The notes beneath the pieces were generated by a model. The model saw only the letters and a program-made list of their open reading frames with translations. It did no database searches and had not been told where the DNA came from. A stretch of DNA of 64,000 nucleotides from contig CBDCVY010000013.1 of the NCBI GenBank assembly GCA_965223245.1, positions 2,480,001 to 2,544,000 on the forward strand, read 5' to 3'. Origin of the DNA: CBDCVY01 sp965223245 (lineage in GTDB: Bacteria > Nitrospinota > Nitrospinia > Nitrospinales > Nitrospinaceae). Numbering within the stretch: the first letter of the stretch is position 1; every line of letters begins with the position of its first letter. The position numbers and the translations under genes are program-made. Below are positions 51,238 to 59,568 of the stretch, one piece after another.

Positions 51238-51537
51238 TCAAAGTATTTTACTTTTCACCCAATCTTTAATTCCTTCAAACGTCGTGCTCAGGTTTTCTCC
51301 CAAATCATCCAGCTTGGTTTTCAAACCTTCCAGGGCATTTTCCTCCGCATTTAAAAGGAGATTTTGCGTTTCTTTAATAACGGCAATTTGTTTTTGGAGA
51401 TCGGCGATATGCTCTTCATATTGCTCTTTAATTTCTTCGGAGGCGTTTTCCAGGCTTTTTTTAAGAACTTCAATATTAAATTTATACTGTTCCAGCTTTT
51501 GATCGAGCTGGTCCAGGTACTCTTGTTTTTTAAACAT
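51238..51537 (-). CDS. Small coiled-coil protein paired with the amidoligase
   Basis: 99 aa from ATG at 51537 after GAGGGGAGATC. Nearly the whole sequence is heptad-patterned helix (LDQLDQKLEQYKFNIEVLKK; HIADLQKQIAVIKETQNLLL), then a short amphipathic end (FEGIKDWVKSKIL). No signal peptide. The close spacing to the amidoligase gene (12 bases) suggests co-translation and a shared function. Confidence 0.65.
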   Translation of the reverse strand: MFKKQEYLDQLDQKLEQYKFNIEVLKKSLENASEEIKEQYEEHIADLQKQIAVIKETQNLLLNAEENALEGLKTKLDDLGENLSTTFEGIKDWVKSKIL

Positions 51538-51653
51538 GATCTCCCCTCGCGAAAAAGTTAACTCCTTTTCTTTTATCACTAAACAGTCCCAAATTAAAAA
51601 AAAATTTTTAGTTCAAGCGTTTACCTGAGTTTATCACTAGTGATCCAATTCAT

Positions 51654-51990
51654 CATCGCAAATAAATTCTACCCGCAGCGTGACGCTGTGGCCCCCGGCC
51701 ACTGGGAATATACAATCTTCAATGTGTTTGTTTGCAAACTGTATCTATAGAATTACCTCACAAAGTTTTTTTTCGTTTAGCCTAAACCCCTGGAGGTAAA
51801 ATCCCTGAAGGTGAATCACCCCAGCCCTCTTTAAAAAGAGGGAGCACAGGGATCTCCGTTTTATTATTTGTTTCTGACAGTAATTTCCGCTATAGAAAAG
51901 CATCTGTCGATTCTGCGTTCACCACCGATCATCGCAAATTAAATTCTGCCAGCGGCGGTTGCGCCGCAAACCCCTGGAGGTAAAATCCCC
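51654..51990. repeat. Mosaic of family 1 and family 2 repeat fragments
   Basis: CATCATCGCAAATAAATTCT (51652-51671) and CGATCATCGCAAATTAAATT (about 51927) are family 2 left ends. Between them are family 1 cores (CCCCTGGAGG; AATCACCCCAGCCCTCTTTA). Together they form a decayed repeat nest. Confidence 0.55.
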
Positions 51991-52007
51991 CTACCCCCTT
52001 CACAAAG

Positions 52008-52145
52008 AGATCTTTGCATAAGCAAGAAATTTGGAAAAACCCTGATTGTCAATCACCCCGGCCCTCTTTAAAAAGAGGGCGAACATGGGTCTCCGCTCTT
52101 TTGTTGAACTTGTTTGCTTAATAATCCTTGGTTATGCAAAGCTCT
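52008..52145 (+). repeat. MITE-like element, family 1, full copy
   Basis: 138 bp with ends AGATCTTTGCATAA and TTATGCAAAGCTCT, centre CCCTCTTTAAAAAGAGGGCG. Closely similar to the copy at 26069. Confidence 0.85.
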
Positions 52146-52193
52146 CTTTAAAAAAAGGGCGAATAATAAAATTTTATTTTTTTTCTGCGCACC

Positions 52194-52222
52194 TTGACAT
52201 TTTTGGAGGCCGTTTTATTAAT
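52194..52222 (+). promoter_or_regulatory. Promoter of leader RNA A and small secreted protein
   Basis: TTGACA (52194-52199) and TATTAA/ATTAAT (52216-52222) with 16-17 bases between. The copy at 61416 has the same -35 and a TATTTA. Transcription would begin just before the structured leader. Confidence 0.7.
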
Positions 52223-52230
52223 AAATTAAC

Positions 52231-52340
52231 AAGCCCGAGTGGCCGGATTTTTTGCAACCTGACTTAAAGGGTTGAACAAAACCATGATGATTTCTTAATT
52301 AATGAATTAATTCGGGCTTTCATATTTACCTGTTCCGGCT
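52231..52340 (+). ncRNA. Structured 5' leader RNA, copy A
   Basis: A long-range stem AAGCCCGA/TTCGGGCTT (52231-52238 with 52311-52319) encloses a hairpin CAACCT/AGGGTTG and the element GGCCGGA (52241-52247). A downstream TCCGGCT (52334-52340) can pair with that element, close to the ribosome site. Sequence and all pairings recur in copy B at 61452, with a compensatory change in the main stem. Behaves like a riboswitch or other cis-regulator; no known family was matched by eye. Confidence 0.65.
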
Positions 52341-52373
52341 ATAACTTTTCATTTTTTTCTTTAGGAGGTTACC

Positions 52374-52616
52374 ATGAAAAAGCTCTTATTTTTATTGCTT
52401 GCCACTACCCTACTCATCGGATTTTCAGGAGTCAACGCTTTTGCCAAAGACCCCGCACCCTCTTCCATAGACCGTCATGCCGTATGGACCCATTCCACCT
52501 CAGTCGGAAAATGGAGTAAAGGCCCCATGATCTCAAAAGACGGCAAAAGCAATCCTTTTGACTTTATTCGTGAAACAAAATCTTACGAATATAATAAAGG
52601 CAGTAAACAATCTTAA
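52374..52616 (+). CDS. Small secreted protein with RETKSY motif, paralog A
   Basis: 80 aa. Signal peptide MKKLLFLLLATTLLIGFSGV...AFA, then a 55-residue mature peptide (SSIDRHAVWTHSTSVGKWSK; NPFDFIRETKSYEYNKGSK). The paralog at 61595 shares SLDRHAVWT, NPFxFIRETKSY and the whole leader RNA. A strong AGGAGG lies 8-9 bases before the ATG, and a terminator follows, so it is a single-gene transcript. No known family; small, abundant-looking secreted or periplasmic protein. Function unknown. Confidence 0.75.
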   Translation: MKKLLFLLLATTLLIGFSGVNAFAKDPAPSSIDRHAVWTHSTSVGKWSKGPMISKDGKSNPFDFIRETKSYEYNKGSKQS

Positions 52617-52638
52617 TGCGTTAAGACTGACCTGAACT

Positions 52639-52669
52639 GCGGCTCCTCTTTTACGGGGAGCCGCTTTTT
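52639..52669 (+). terminator. Rho-independent terminator
   Basis: 8-bp stem GCGGCTCC/GGAGCCGC followed by TTTTT. Ends the transcript of the small secreted protein A. Confidence 0.9.
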
Positions 52670-52728
52670 AAATCACCATTCAACCAATTGATTATGGTTT
52701 GTACAGTTTTATGGAATCAGGAGGAATT

Positions 52729-52914
52729 ATGTTGGTCGCAGAAGAAACCTTAACTGAAGAAACCCACGCCGTTGAAGATTCGCAGGCAGATAACCGAAAA
52801 CATACGGACCATAGATCCGACCCGTCCAAAGGGAAAAAGTTCCATCGACCCGAGTGGCAGAAACGGTCACCGATCTACGATGCGTTTTATCGATACGGCG
52901 GATACTATTCTTAA
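52729..52914 (+). CDS. Small hydrophilic protein (61 aa)
   Basis: ATG at 52729 lies after CAGGAGGAATT, a strong site; an earlier ATG at 52711 region is less supported. The protein is polar and His/Asp/Lys-rich (DNRKHTDHRSDPSKGKKFHR), ending in an aromatic patch (YDAFYRYGGYYS). Probably disordered; no family recognised. It lies between a terminator and a convergent kinase gene. Confidence 0.55.
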   Translation: MLVAEETLTEETHAVEDSQADNRKHTDHRSDPSKGKKFHRPEWQKRSPIYDAFYRYGGYYS

Positions 52915-53097
52915 ATCAAAATTCAGGCTTGGACTTAAAGATATTTGCATCACCTAAAATTTTTTGACGAACAAAAGGATTAAAAAGAACTCCTTCAATC
53001 TCATTGAACCCCAAGCGTTGGTTTGGGGGCCAGGGGGGTTCACCTGCAGAGGTTTCACTTTTCGTTAACAATGCTTTTTGACCTGCAAAATAAAAAT

Positions 53098-56000
53098 TCA
53101 ACTTTCAAACGGACTTAGGTTTTTTCCCAGGTACCGGTCGATGGTTTTTAAGAAACAGGGAATCGAAAAGGGTTTAGTGATATAAGCCTCAAAACCACAT
53201 GCCAGCGCTTTTTTCTTGTCCGTTTCCATGGCATTGGCACTGACCGCGATGACAGGTATATGTTTGGTCCTCTCATTAGATTGCAGATATTTAAATGCTG
53301 TGATTCCATCCAGTTCAGGGAGGTTAATATCCATGAGGATCAATTCCGGCTGGTGCCTTTTCGCCAGTTCAATACCTAAATTGGCGGTTCGGGCTGAAAC
53401 ACAGTGAATTTCCTTACGGGGTAATAAAATTTCCTGTACCAGGAGATGATTGGCCGGATTATCTTCAATATAAAGTAATGTAAACTTTCTTTCCTGAGGA
53501 AGTTTAGGTTGGCTGACCATGGGTTGGCCCATCGGTATTAAGTTTTTATTTTGAGTCGCTTTTCCCTTAGGCAAAGTCACCGCAAAGCAACTTCCCTCAC
53601 CGGGGGTGCTGTTCAATTCAATGGTCCCTTTCATTATTTCCACCAGAGACTTGGTTAAAGAGAGACCAATTCCCGTACCTTCAATTTCTGTAGTTTCGGC
53701 ACCTAATCTATTGAAGGGTTGAAAAATTTCTTTTTGTTTTTCTTTAGAGATTCCCGGTCCTGTATCGCTGACTTGTATTTGAACCCGATGATCTTCCCTA
53801 ACGAAATATTGAATGGTAATGGTCCCTCCTTCATGGTTGTATTTAACCGCGTTTGAAAGCAAATTTAAAAGAATCTGTTTCAGTCGAAGCCGGTCCGCAC
53901 TTACAAAAACTTCGTTGTCTTTCTCGTTAAGGTCAATTATTTCTATGTCCCTTTTCTTTGCCAGCGGGCGAATCAGTGTTAATGATTCGAACACTAATTC
54001 TTTGAGGTTTGCATTTTCAATGGAAAAATTTGTTTTTCCCGATTCGATGGAAGCCAAATCCAAAATTTCATTAATGAGCGCCAGCAAATGATTTCCTGCT
54101 TTTATTATTTCCTTGCATCTTCCTTCCTGAGCGGGAGACAGACTCATGGTGGCATCCTTTTGGAGAAGCTGGCCAAATCCTAAAATAGCGTTTAAAGGGG
54201 TTCGTAATTCATGGCTCATACTCGAAAGAAATTTGGATTTCGCCTGGTTCGCTTTTTCGGCCCCTTCTTTGGCCAGGATTAATTGTTTTTCAATTTCTTT
54301 TCGCTCGGTTATATCGCGGACACTTCCCACAAAAAATAATTGGTCCCCAATAACCATTTCATTGATGGCCAGATCCATAGGAAATGTTTTTCCTGATTTC
54401 GTCAATCCCCTCACCTCCCGGCCAATTCCTATAATGGTGGACTTTTTGTTAGAAAGGTATCGCTTTAAATAATTATCGTGGTCGGAGGCATAGGGTTCCG
54501 GGGCTAACAATGAAATATTTTTTCCTATCACCTCAGAAGCCTGGTACTCAAAAATCCTTTCTGCACTGGGATTGAACGACTGAATGATTCCCTTGTCATT
54601 AATGGTAATGAGTCCGTCGGCAATATTATCAATGATCGAATTGAGTCTTGTCTGATTATCGGCTAGTTGATTGTTTGTAGAGTTGAGTTCTTTGGTTCTT
54701 TCATTGACCAATTGTTCCAGTTGATTTTGATATTCTTCCAATTCCTGCAAATATTTTTTTTGCTCTGTAATATCTCGAATAATACAAACATAAAGTAAAT
54801 GTTCTTCCACATTCATGGGCTTAATACGCAGTTCCACCGGAAACAAACGTTGATCCTTAGTGATTCCCGTGCCTTCCAATTCTTTGGAGGGATGGGACTC
54901 AACCCAGTGAACCCATTTTTTAATCAGCGTATTTTCAGAAATTCCTTCCGTTGTTTTTATCAGTTGGTTCAAACTTTTCCCGATAATTTCGTTTGAACTG
55001 TAACCAAACATTTTTTGTGCGGCCGGATTAAATGACTCCACGATTCCATTGGGATCAAAAGTAGCCACTCCCTCGGTTAAATTATCTATCGTCGCAGAAA
55101 TTAAAGCTTCATCTCTTAAAAGCTTTTCTTCCAATAGTTCTAAATTATGCTCTGAAATATCAAGACCAATTCTCTCTTCCTTATAATTCACCCGGAGCGG
55201 AAATACCTTATTGAGACTCCATAAGAAAATTAATGCAGTGCCAAAAGACCACACAAAACAGACTCCAACTCCTTCCAACTGAATCCAAAACTGTTCCAAA
55301 GCACTTTTCCCGGAACCCCAGGAGGCAGGATCCCCGAAAATGGCAACCGCTAATGTTCCCCAAATTCCATTGACACCATGAACGGGAATGGCGCTGACTA
55401 CGTCGTCTATTTTGCATTTCTCTAATAATTGAACGGCGACAAAATTTAAGAGACCCGCCACGAAGCCAATTATTATGGAAGAGATATTATCGACCCCGTT
55501 ACAGGAAGCGGTAATGGCCACTAAACCCGATAGACTTCCGTTTATTAAAGTTTCCGGATTGGGACGCTTAAGGATTATCCAGGATATAAGGAGAGAGGAT
55601 AAACTTCCGGCGATACCCGCTAAAAGCGTATTGAGAATAATGTTGGGTACTTCATGGTTAAAATGTAATACACTTCCCCCGTTAAACCCAAACCACCCAA
55701 TCCATAACAAAAATCCTCCCAACGTGGCTAAAGGAATACTATTGCCTTGAAAAAATTTTCTTTCGCTATCAAACCTTCCTGTCCTGGGACCCAAAATAAT
55801 TAAAGCGGCTAAAGCAACCCATCCACCCACACTGTGCACTACGGAGGATCCGGCAAAATCGATAAACCCTCTTTCGGCTAACCAACCCACCGGTTGTCCT
55901 GACTCCAATCCCGCCCAGGCCCAATGCCCAAACATGGGATAAATAATTCCGGAAACTAAAACTCCAATGATTAGATAGCCCAAAAAACGAACGCGTTCGG

Positions 56001-56340
56001 CGATGGCTCCTGAAATAATGGTCACCGCCGTTCCACAAAACATCATCTCAAACAGGAAAAATGTTATTTTCCATGGATCATCGATTCCGTTCACGAAAAA
56101 TCCGGTGGTACCCAATAAACCATTATGAGAAACACCAAAAAGGAGAGCAAAACCCCAAATCCAAAAAATACTGGAAGAAATGGTAAGGTCGGCTAAATTC
56201 TTTAGGGCAACATTGATCGCATTTTTTTTTCTAACCATCCCCGCTTCAAGACAAGTGAAGCCCGCTTGCATAATGATTAAAAAACCAATGCAGACAATTA
56301 GCCAAATTAAATCCGGATCAGAATAAACGAGATTATTCAA
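53098..56340 (-). CDS. Ammonium-transporter (Amt) hybrid sensor histidine kinase
   Basis: 1080 aa. Residues 1-390 are a full Amt channel: DFAGSSVVHSVGG holds the first pore His and the conserved Asp, and VHGVNGIWGTL the second pore His. Then come two PAS domains (about 415-520 and 545-660), HisKA (SSMSHELRTPLNAILGFGQL), an ATPase domain with DTGPGI and GTGIGLSL, and a receiver domain (LILMDINLPELDG; AYITKPF). Such fusions sense extracellular ammonium with the channel and signal to the cytoplasm, as shown for anammox bacteria. No output-domain protein adjoins; its receiver closely resembles that of the kinase at 57880. Confidence 0.93.
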   Translation of the reverse strand: MNNLVYSDPDLIWLIVCIGFLIIMQAGFTCLEAGMVRKKNAINVALKNLADLTISSSIFWIWGFALLFGVSHNGLLGTTGFFVNGIDDPWKITFFLFEMMFCGTAVTIISGAIAERVRFLGYLIIGVLVSGIIYPMFGHWAWAGLESGQPVGWLAERGFIDFAGSSVVHSVGGWVALAALIILGPRTGRFDSERKFFQGNSIPLATLGGFLLWIGWFGFNGGSVLHFNHEVPNIILNTLLAGIAGSLSSLLISWIILKRPNPETLINGSLSGLVAITASCNGVDNISSIIIGFVAGLLNFVAVQLLEKCKIDDVVSAIPVHGVNGIWGTLAVAIFGDPASWGSGKSALEQFWIQLEGVGVCFVWSFGTALIFLWSLNKVFPLRVNYKEERIGLDISEHNLELLEEKLLRDEALISATIDNLTEGVATFDPNGIVESFNPAAQKMFGYSSNEIIGKSLNQLIKTTEGISENTLIKKWVHWVESHPSKELEGTGITKDQRLFPVELRIKPMNVEEHLLYVCIIRDITEQKKYLQELEEYQNQLEQLVNERTKELNSTNNQLADNQTRLNSIIDNIADGLITINDKGIIQSFNPSAERIFEYQASEVIGKNISLLAPEPYASDHDNYLKRYLSNKKSTIIGIGREVRGLTKSGKTFPMDLAINEMVIGDQLFFVGSVRDITERKEIEKQLILAKEGAEKANQAKSKFLSSMSHELRTPLNAILGFGQLLQKDATMSLSPAQEGRCKEIIKAGNHLLALINEILDLASIESGKTNFSIENANLKELVFESLTLIRPLAKKRDIEIIDLNEKDNEVFVSADRLRLKQILLNLLSNAVKYNHEGGTITIQYFVREDHRVQIQVSDTGPGISKEKQKEIFQPFNRLGAETTEIEGTGIGLSLTKSLVEIMKGTIELNSTPGEGSCFAVTLPKGKATQNKNLIPMGQPMVSQPKLPQERKFTLLYIEDNPANHLLVQEILLPRKEIHCVSARTANLGIELAKRHQPELILMDINLPELDGITAFKYLQSNERTKHIPVIAVSANAMETDKKKALACGFEAYITKPFSIPCFLKTIDRYLGKNLSPFES

Positions 56341-56735
56341 AATTAAGTTCCATTGATTTTGCCTTCAAACTTTAGGGGCGGAAACAAATTTAATTCTCCC
56401 TGCCAAGCGGAGAAATAAACCATTAATTTATATAAATTTACCTGAATTTTCATTGTAATTTATTTATTTTAAAAATTGAAAATTATTATTAAACCTCATC
56501 TAAATAGTTATCTAAACAAAGCAAATCCCCTATGTTTCCAGCATAAAGAATAAATCCGAGATCCGATAATTGTTTTTGATAAGCGAATTAAATACTGTGC
56601 AGCTATTATATATTTACATTAGATTTCTTAGTATTTAAAATAAATAGAGTACCTTTATTAATCAATTAGGGTTGATTTTTTCTACACCCTCGTGTGTTTT
56701 ATTTACTAACGTAAAGAAAATGATCCGGAGAAACT

Positions 56736-57878
56736 ATGAAGGTTGAACAAAGGGTTTGGACAGAAGAAAACGGTTGGAATTCTCCATCCTCTTCCTTTTT
56801 TAAGGAAAACAGCCAGTTGGTATTTTTATTTTGTGGCAGTAATGTGGTCAAAAATGAGCCGATTTTAAATGAAGTAAAAGAGTCTTATCCTAATTCAATA
56901 GTGATTGGTTGTACTTCTGCGGGAGAAATCATTGATACTCGAGTATACGATGAATCCTTGGTAATAACGGCCATTGTTTTTGAAAAAACTTCCATAAATC
57001 CCTATTTAGAAAAAATTGATAATCCTGATAAAAGTTTTGAAACCGGCAAAGAACTTATAAAAAAAGTTTCTACTGACAACTTAAAACATGTCATGATTTT
57101 CTCTGAAGGAATCAATTTAAATGGGAGCGAACTTGTCCGAGGAATTATGGAGGATATTGCCTCTGATGTTGGTTTATCCGGAGGATTAGCGGGTGATGGA
57201 AATAATTTTAAGGAAACCTTTGTTATTTATAAAGGCGAACCGATCACAAACGGGGTGATCGCCCTGGGTTTTTATGGAAACAGTATTCGAATTGGGCATG
57301 GTTCCTTGGGTGGATTCAGCCCATTTGGACCGGAGCGATTGGTGACCAAGTCCAAAGGAAATATTCTATATGAATTGGATGGTCAATCCGCAGTAGAGCT
57401 GTATAAAAAGTATTTGGGTGAAGAAAAATCAAAAGATCTCGCAACCAATCAATTTTTCTTTCCATTAAGTTATAGAGACAAAGATATGCAGGAAGGCGTG
57501 GTTCGTACCATATTAACCGTGGATGAAGAGAACGATTGTATGATTTTCGCCGGAGATTTAAAAGAAGGGGGTTACGCAAAATTAATGAAAACCAACCCTT
57601 TGAAATTAGTTGAAGGCTCAGATAAAGCGGCTCAATTCTGTGTGGAAACTTTAAATTCGGATACTCCGGATTTAGCCATATTGATCAGTTGTGTCGGAAG
57701 GAAAATAATTTTAAAACAAAGAGTCGAAGAAGAAGTAGAAGCCGTAAAGTCTCATTTTAATAATGGAGTTTCCATTACAGGGTTTTATTCTTACGGAGAA
57801 ATTGCTCATTTTAATTTTACCAAGTCCTGTCAGTTACATAATCAAACCATGACCATTACTACCTTTAAGGAAAGTTAA
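56736..57878 (+). CDS. FIST-domain sensory protein
   Basis: 380 aa. The N-terminal FIST domain shows FLFCGSNVVKNEPILNEVKE and IVIGCTSAGEI; the C-terminal FIST_C block includes SPFGPERLVTKSKGNILYEL and FNNGVSITGFYSYGEIA. FIST proteins are small-ligand (amino-acid) sensors usually coupled to signalling proteins. The hybrid kinase gene starts 2 bases after this stop, so the two form a signalling pair. A divergent promoter region separates it from the Amt-kinase. Confidence 0.85.
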   Translation: MKVEQRVWTEENGWNSPSSSFFKENSQLVFLFCGSNVVKNEPILNEVKESYPNSIVIGCTSAGEIIDTRVYDESLVITAIVFEKTSINPYLEKIDNPDKSFETGKELIKKVSTDNLKHVMIFSEGINLNGSELVRGIMEDIASDVGLSGGLAGDGNNFKETFVIYKGEPITNGVIALGFYGNSIRIGHGSLGGFSPFGPERLVTKSKGNILYELDGQSAVELYKKYLGEEKSKDLATNQFFFPLSYRDKDMQEGVVRTILTVDEENDCMIFAGDLKEGGYAKLMKTNPLKLVEGSDKAAQFCVETLNSDTPDLAILISCVGRKIILKQRVEEEVEAVKSHFNNGVSITGFYSYGEIAHFNFTKSCQLHNQTMTITTFKES

Positions 57879-57879
57879 T

Positions 57880-59256
57880 TTGCACCGCTTATTAAGAAAA
57901 CAGATTGACCGCTATTTGAAGGAAGAGAACCTTTCGGGTCCTAATATTTCTAAGTTCTTAGAAGCCGTGAGCGAAGCCTATGAACAATCCGATGAAGATT
58001 CTAAAACTCTGGAAACGGCAATGGATCTTGCCTCCGATGAGTTAACGGAGAGGTACAATGCACTTCGCAAGGAAATTGACGCTAAAGAAAAAGCGCAGGA
58101 AGCGGACCGCGCCAAAACAGAGTTCCTCTCCAGAATGAGTCATGAGTTAAGAACTCCCATGAATGCCATCCTTGGGTTTGGCCAACTTTTAGCAAGAGAC
58201 TCTAAGAATCCACTGACACAACAACAAAATAAAAATATTCGCGAAATTTTAAAGGCCGGTTCTCACCTTCTTGAACTTATCAATGATGTTCTGGATTTAT
58301 CCACTATTGAATCAGGAAAACTTTCCCTCTCCATTGAAAACGTAAACCTGTTCGAAGTCGTGAAGGAATCTTTAGAATTGGTAGTCCCTGCCGCCGAGCA
58401 AAGAAACATTAGAGTCATTAATGAAATTCATTCCCATAACAATTCTTATGTGAAGGTGGACCGCACTCGATTTAAACAAGTCCTTCTAAATATATTGACG
58501 AATTCCATTAAATATAACAATGAAAACGGTCAGGTCATTTTAAAAGTCAACGATTCGGAACCGGACAAAATTCTTTTAGAAATTAAAGATACAGGAATAG
58601 GGATCCCCAAAGACCAGCATGAGTTTATTTTTGAACCCTTCAATCGAATGGGAGCGGAAGAATCTTCCGTGGAAGGTATTGGCATCGGCCTTAGCATTGC
58701 CCACCGACTCTTAACTCATATGAAAGGGGAAATTCAATTCGAAAGTGAAGTCGGAAAAGGAACAACATTTTCTCTTCAAATAGTCAAAGGAGAAGCTCCG
58801 GAGTTACCTTGTCCGGATTCTGTAAAGCAGCACTCTGAGAAAGATTGTCTATCAGAAGAGCAGAGCAAACTGGTACTGTATATCGAGGACAATCCCGCCA
58901 ATCTAAAATTAGTCGAAGAAATATTTAAGGTGCTGGATGGAGTTTCCCTACTTACCGCTCCCCAGGCAAAAATGGGTATTGAATTGGCAAAAAGTCATTT
59001 GCCTGATTTAATTTTAATGGACATCAATCTTCCGGAAATGGATGGGCACACCGCTTTAAAATTATTAAGATCTTTTGAAGAGACGAAAGATATTCCCACC
59101 ATTGCCATCAGTGCCAATGCGATGAAGGGAGATATTGAAAAGGGGCTTCAATCCGGATTCTTAAGTTACATCACCAAACCGATTCAAGTGGACACCTTCA
59201 TTAATACCCTGAATAAATACCTGGATGAGTCCACCTACTCCAAACCTGTCTCCTGA
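57880..59256 (+). CDS. Hybrid histidine kinase coupled to FIST
   Basis: 458 aa from a TTG at 57880, immediately after the FIST stop. An N-terminal helix (RLLRKQIDRYLKEENLSGPN; KFLEAVSEAYEQSDEDSKTL) precedes HisKA (SRMSHELRTPMNAILGFGQL), the ATPase domain (DTGIGIP; GIGIGLSIAHRLL) and a receiver (LYIEDNPANLKLVEEIF; LILMDINLPEMDG; SYITKPIQV). It has no membrane segment, so it signals in the cytoplasm, presumably on input from FIST. Kinase and receiver modules are close to those of the Amt fusion. Confidence 0.87.
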   Translation: MHRLLRKQIDRYLKEENLSGPNISKFLEAVSEAYEQSDEDSKTLETAMDLASDELTERYNALRKEIDAKEKAQEADRAKTEFLSRMSHELRTPMNAILGFGQLLARDSKNPLTQQQNKNIREILKAGSHLLELINDVLDLSTIESGKLSLSIENVNLFEVVKESLELVVPAAEQRNIRVINEIHSHNNSYVKVDRTRFKQVLLNILTNSIKYNNENGQVILKVNDSEPDKILLEIKDTGIGIPKDQHEFIFEPFNRMGAEESSVEGIGIGLSIAHRLLTHMKGEIQFESEVGKGTTFSLQIVKGEAPELPCPDSVKQHSEKDCLSEEQSKLVLYIEDNPANLKLVEEIFKVLDGVSLLTAPQAKMGIELAKSHLPDLILMDINLPEMDGHTALKLLRSFEETKDIPTIAISANAMKGDIEKGLQSGFLSYITKPIQVDTFINTLNKYLDESTYSKPVS

Positions 59257-59568
59257 TTTTCAGGATTTTATAATAAGAGGCGTTTACGGTTTCTAAATTC
59301 CCTCCGTTGATTTTCCGATATTTATAATAGCGGTCCTCTCGTTTGATATACTTCCCGCCTCCTTTTACATCCAAAAGGATTGCAAAAAGGAAGCTAATCT
59401 TATTTCCATAAGACCCACTAAAACTCTCGAAAACGTTTGCAAAATTATTAAAATAAACTTTTCAAAATTTTATATAATCGAGAGATCATTCCATTTCTAA
59501 ATTGAATTCTGGAAAATCAGGATATAACCGATTGGATGTTTTTATAATCATAATTTTGGGCCTAATAC

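Noticed and set aside
52231..52340. SAM or tRNA-like known RNA
   Set aside because: GGCCGGAT and GCAACC faintly recall a SAM-I riboswitch and CCCGAGTGG a tRNA-Ser D-arm, but the remaining conserved elements and the anticodon/T arms are absent.
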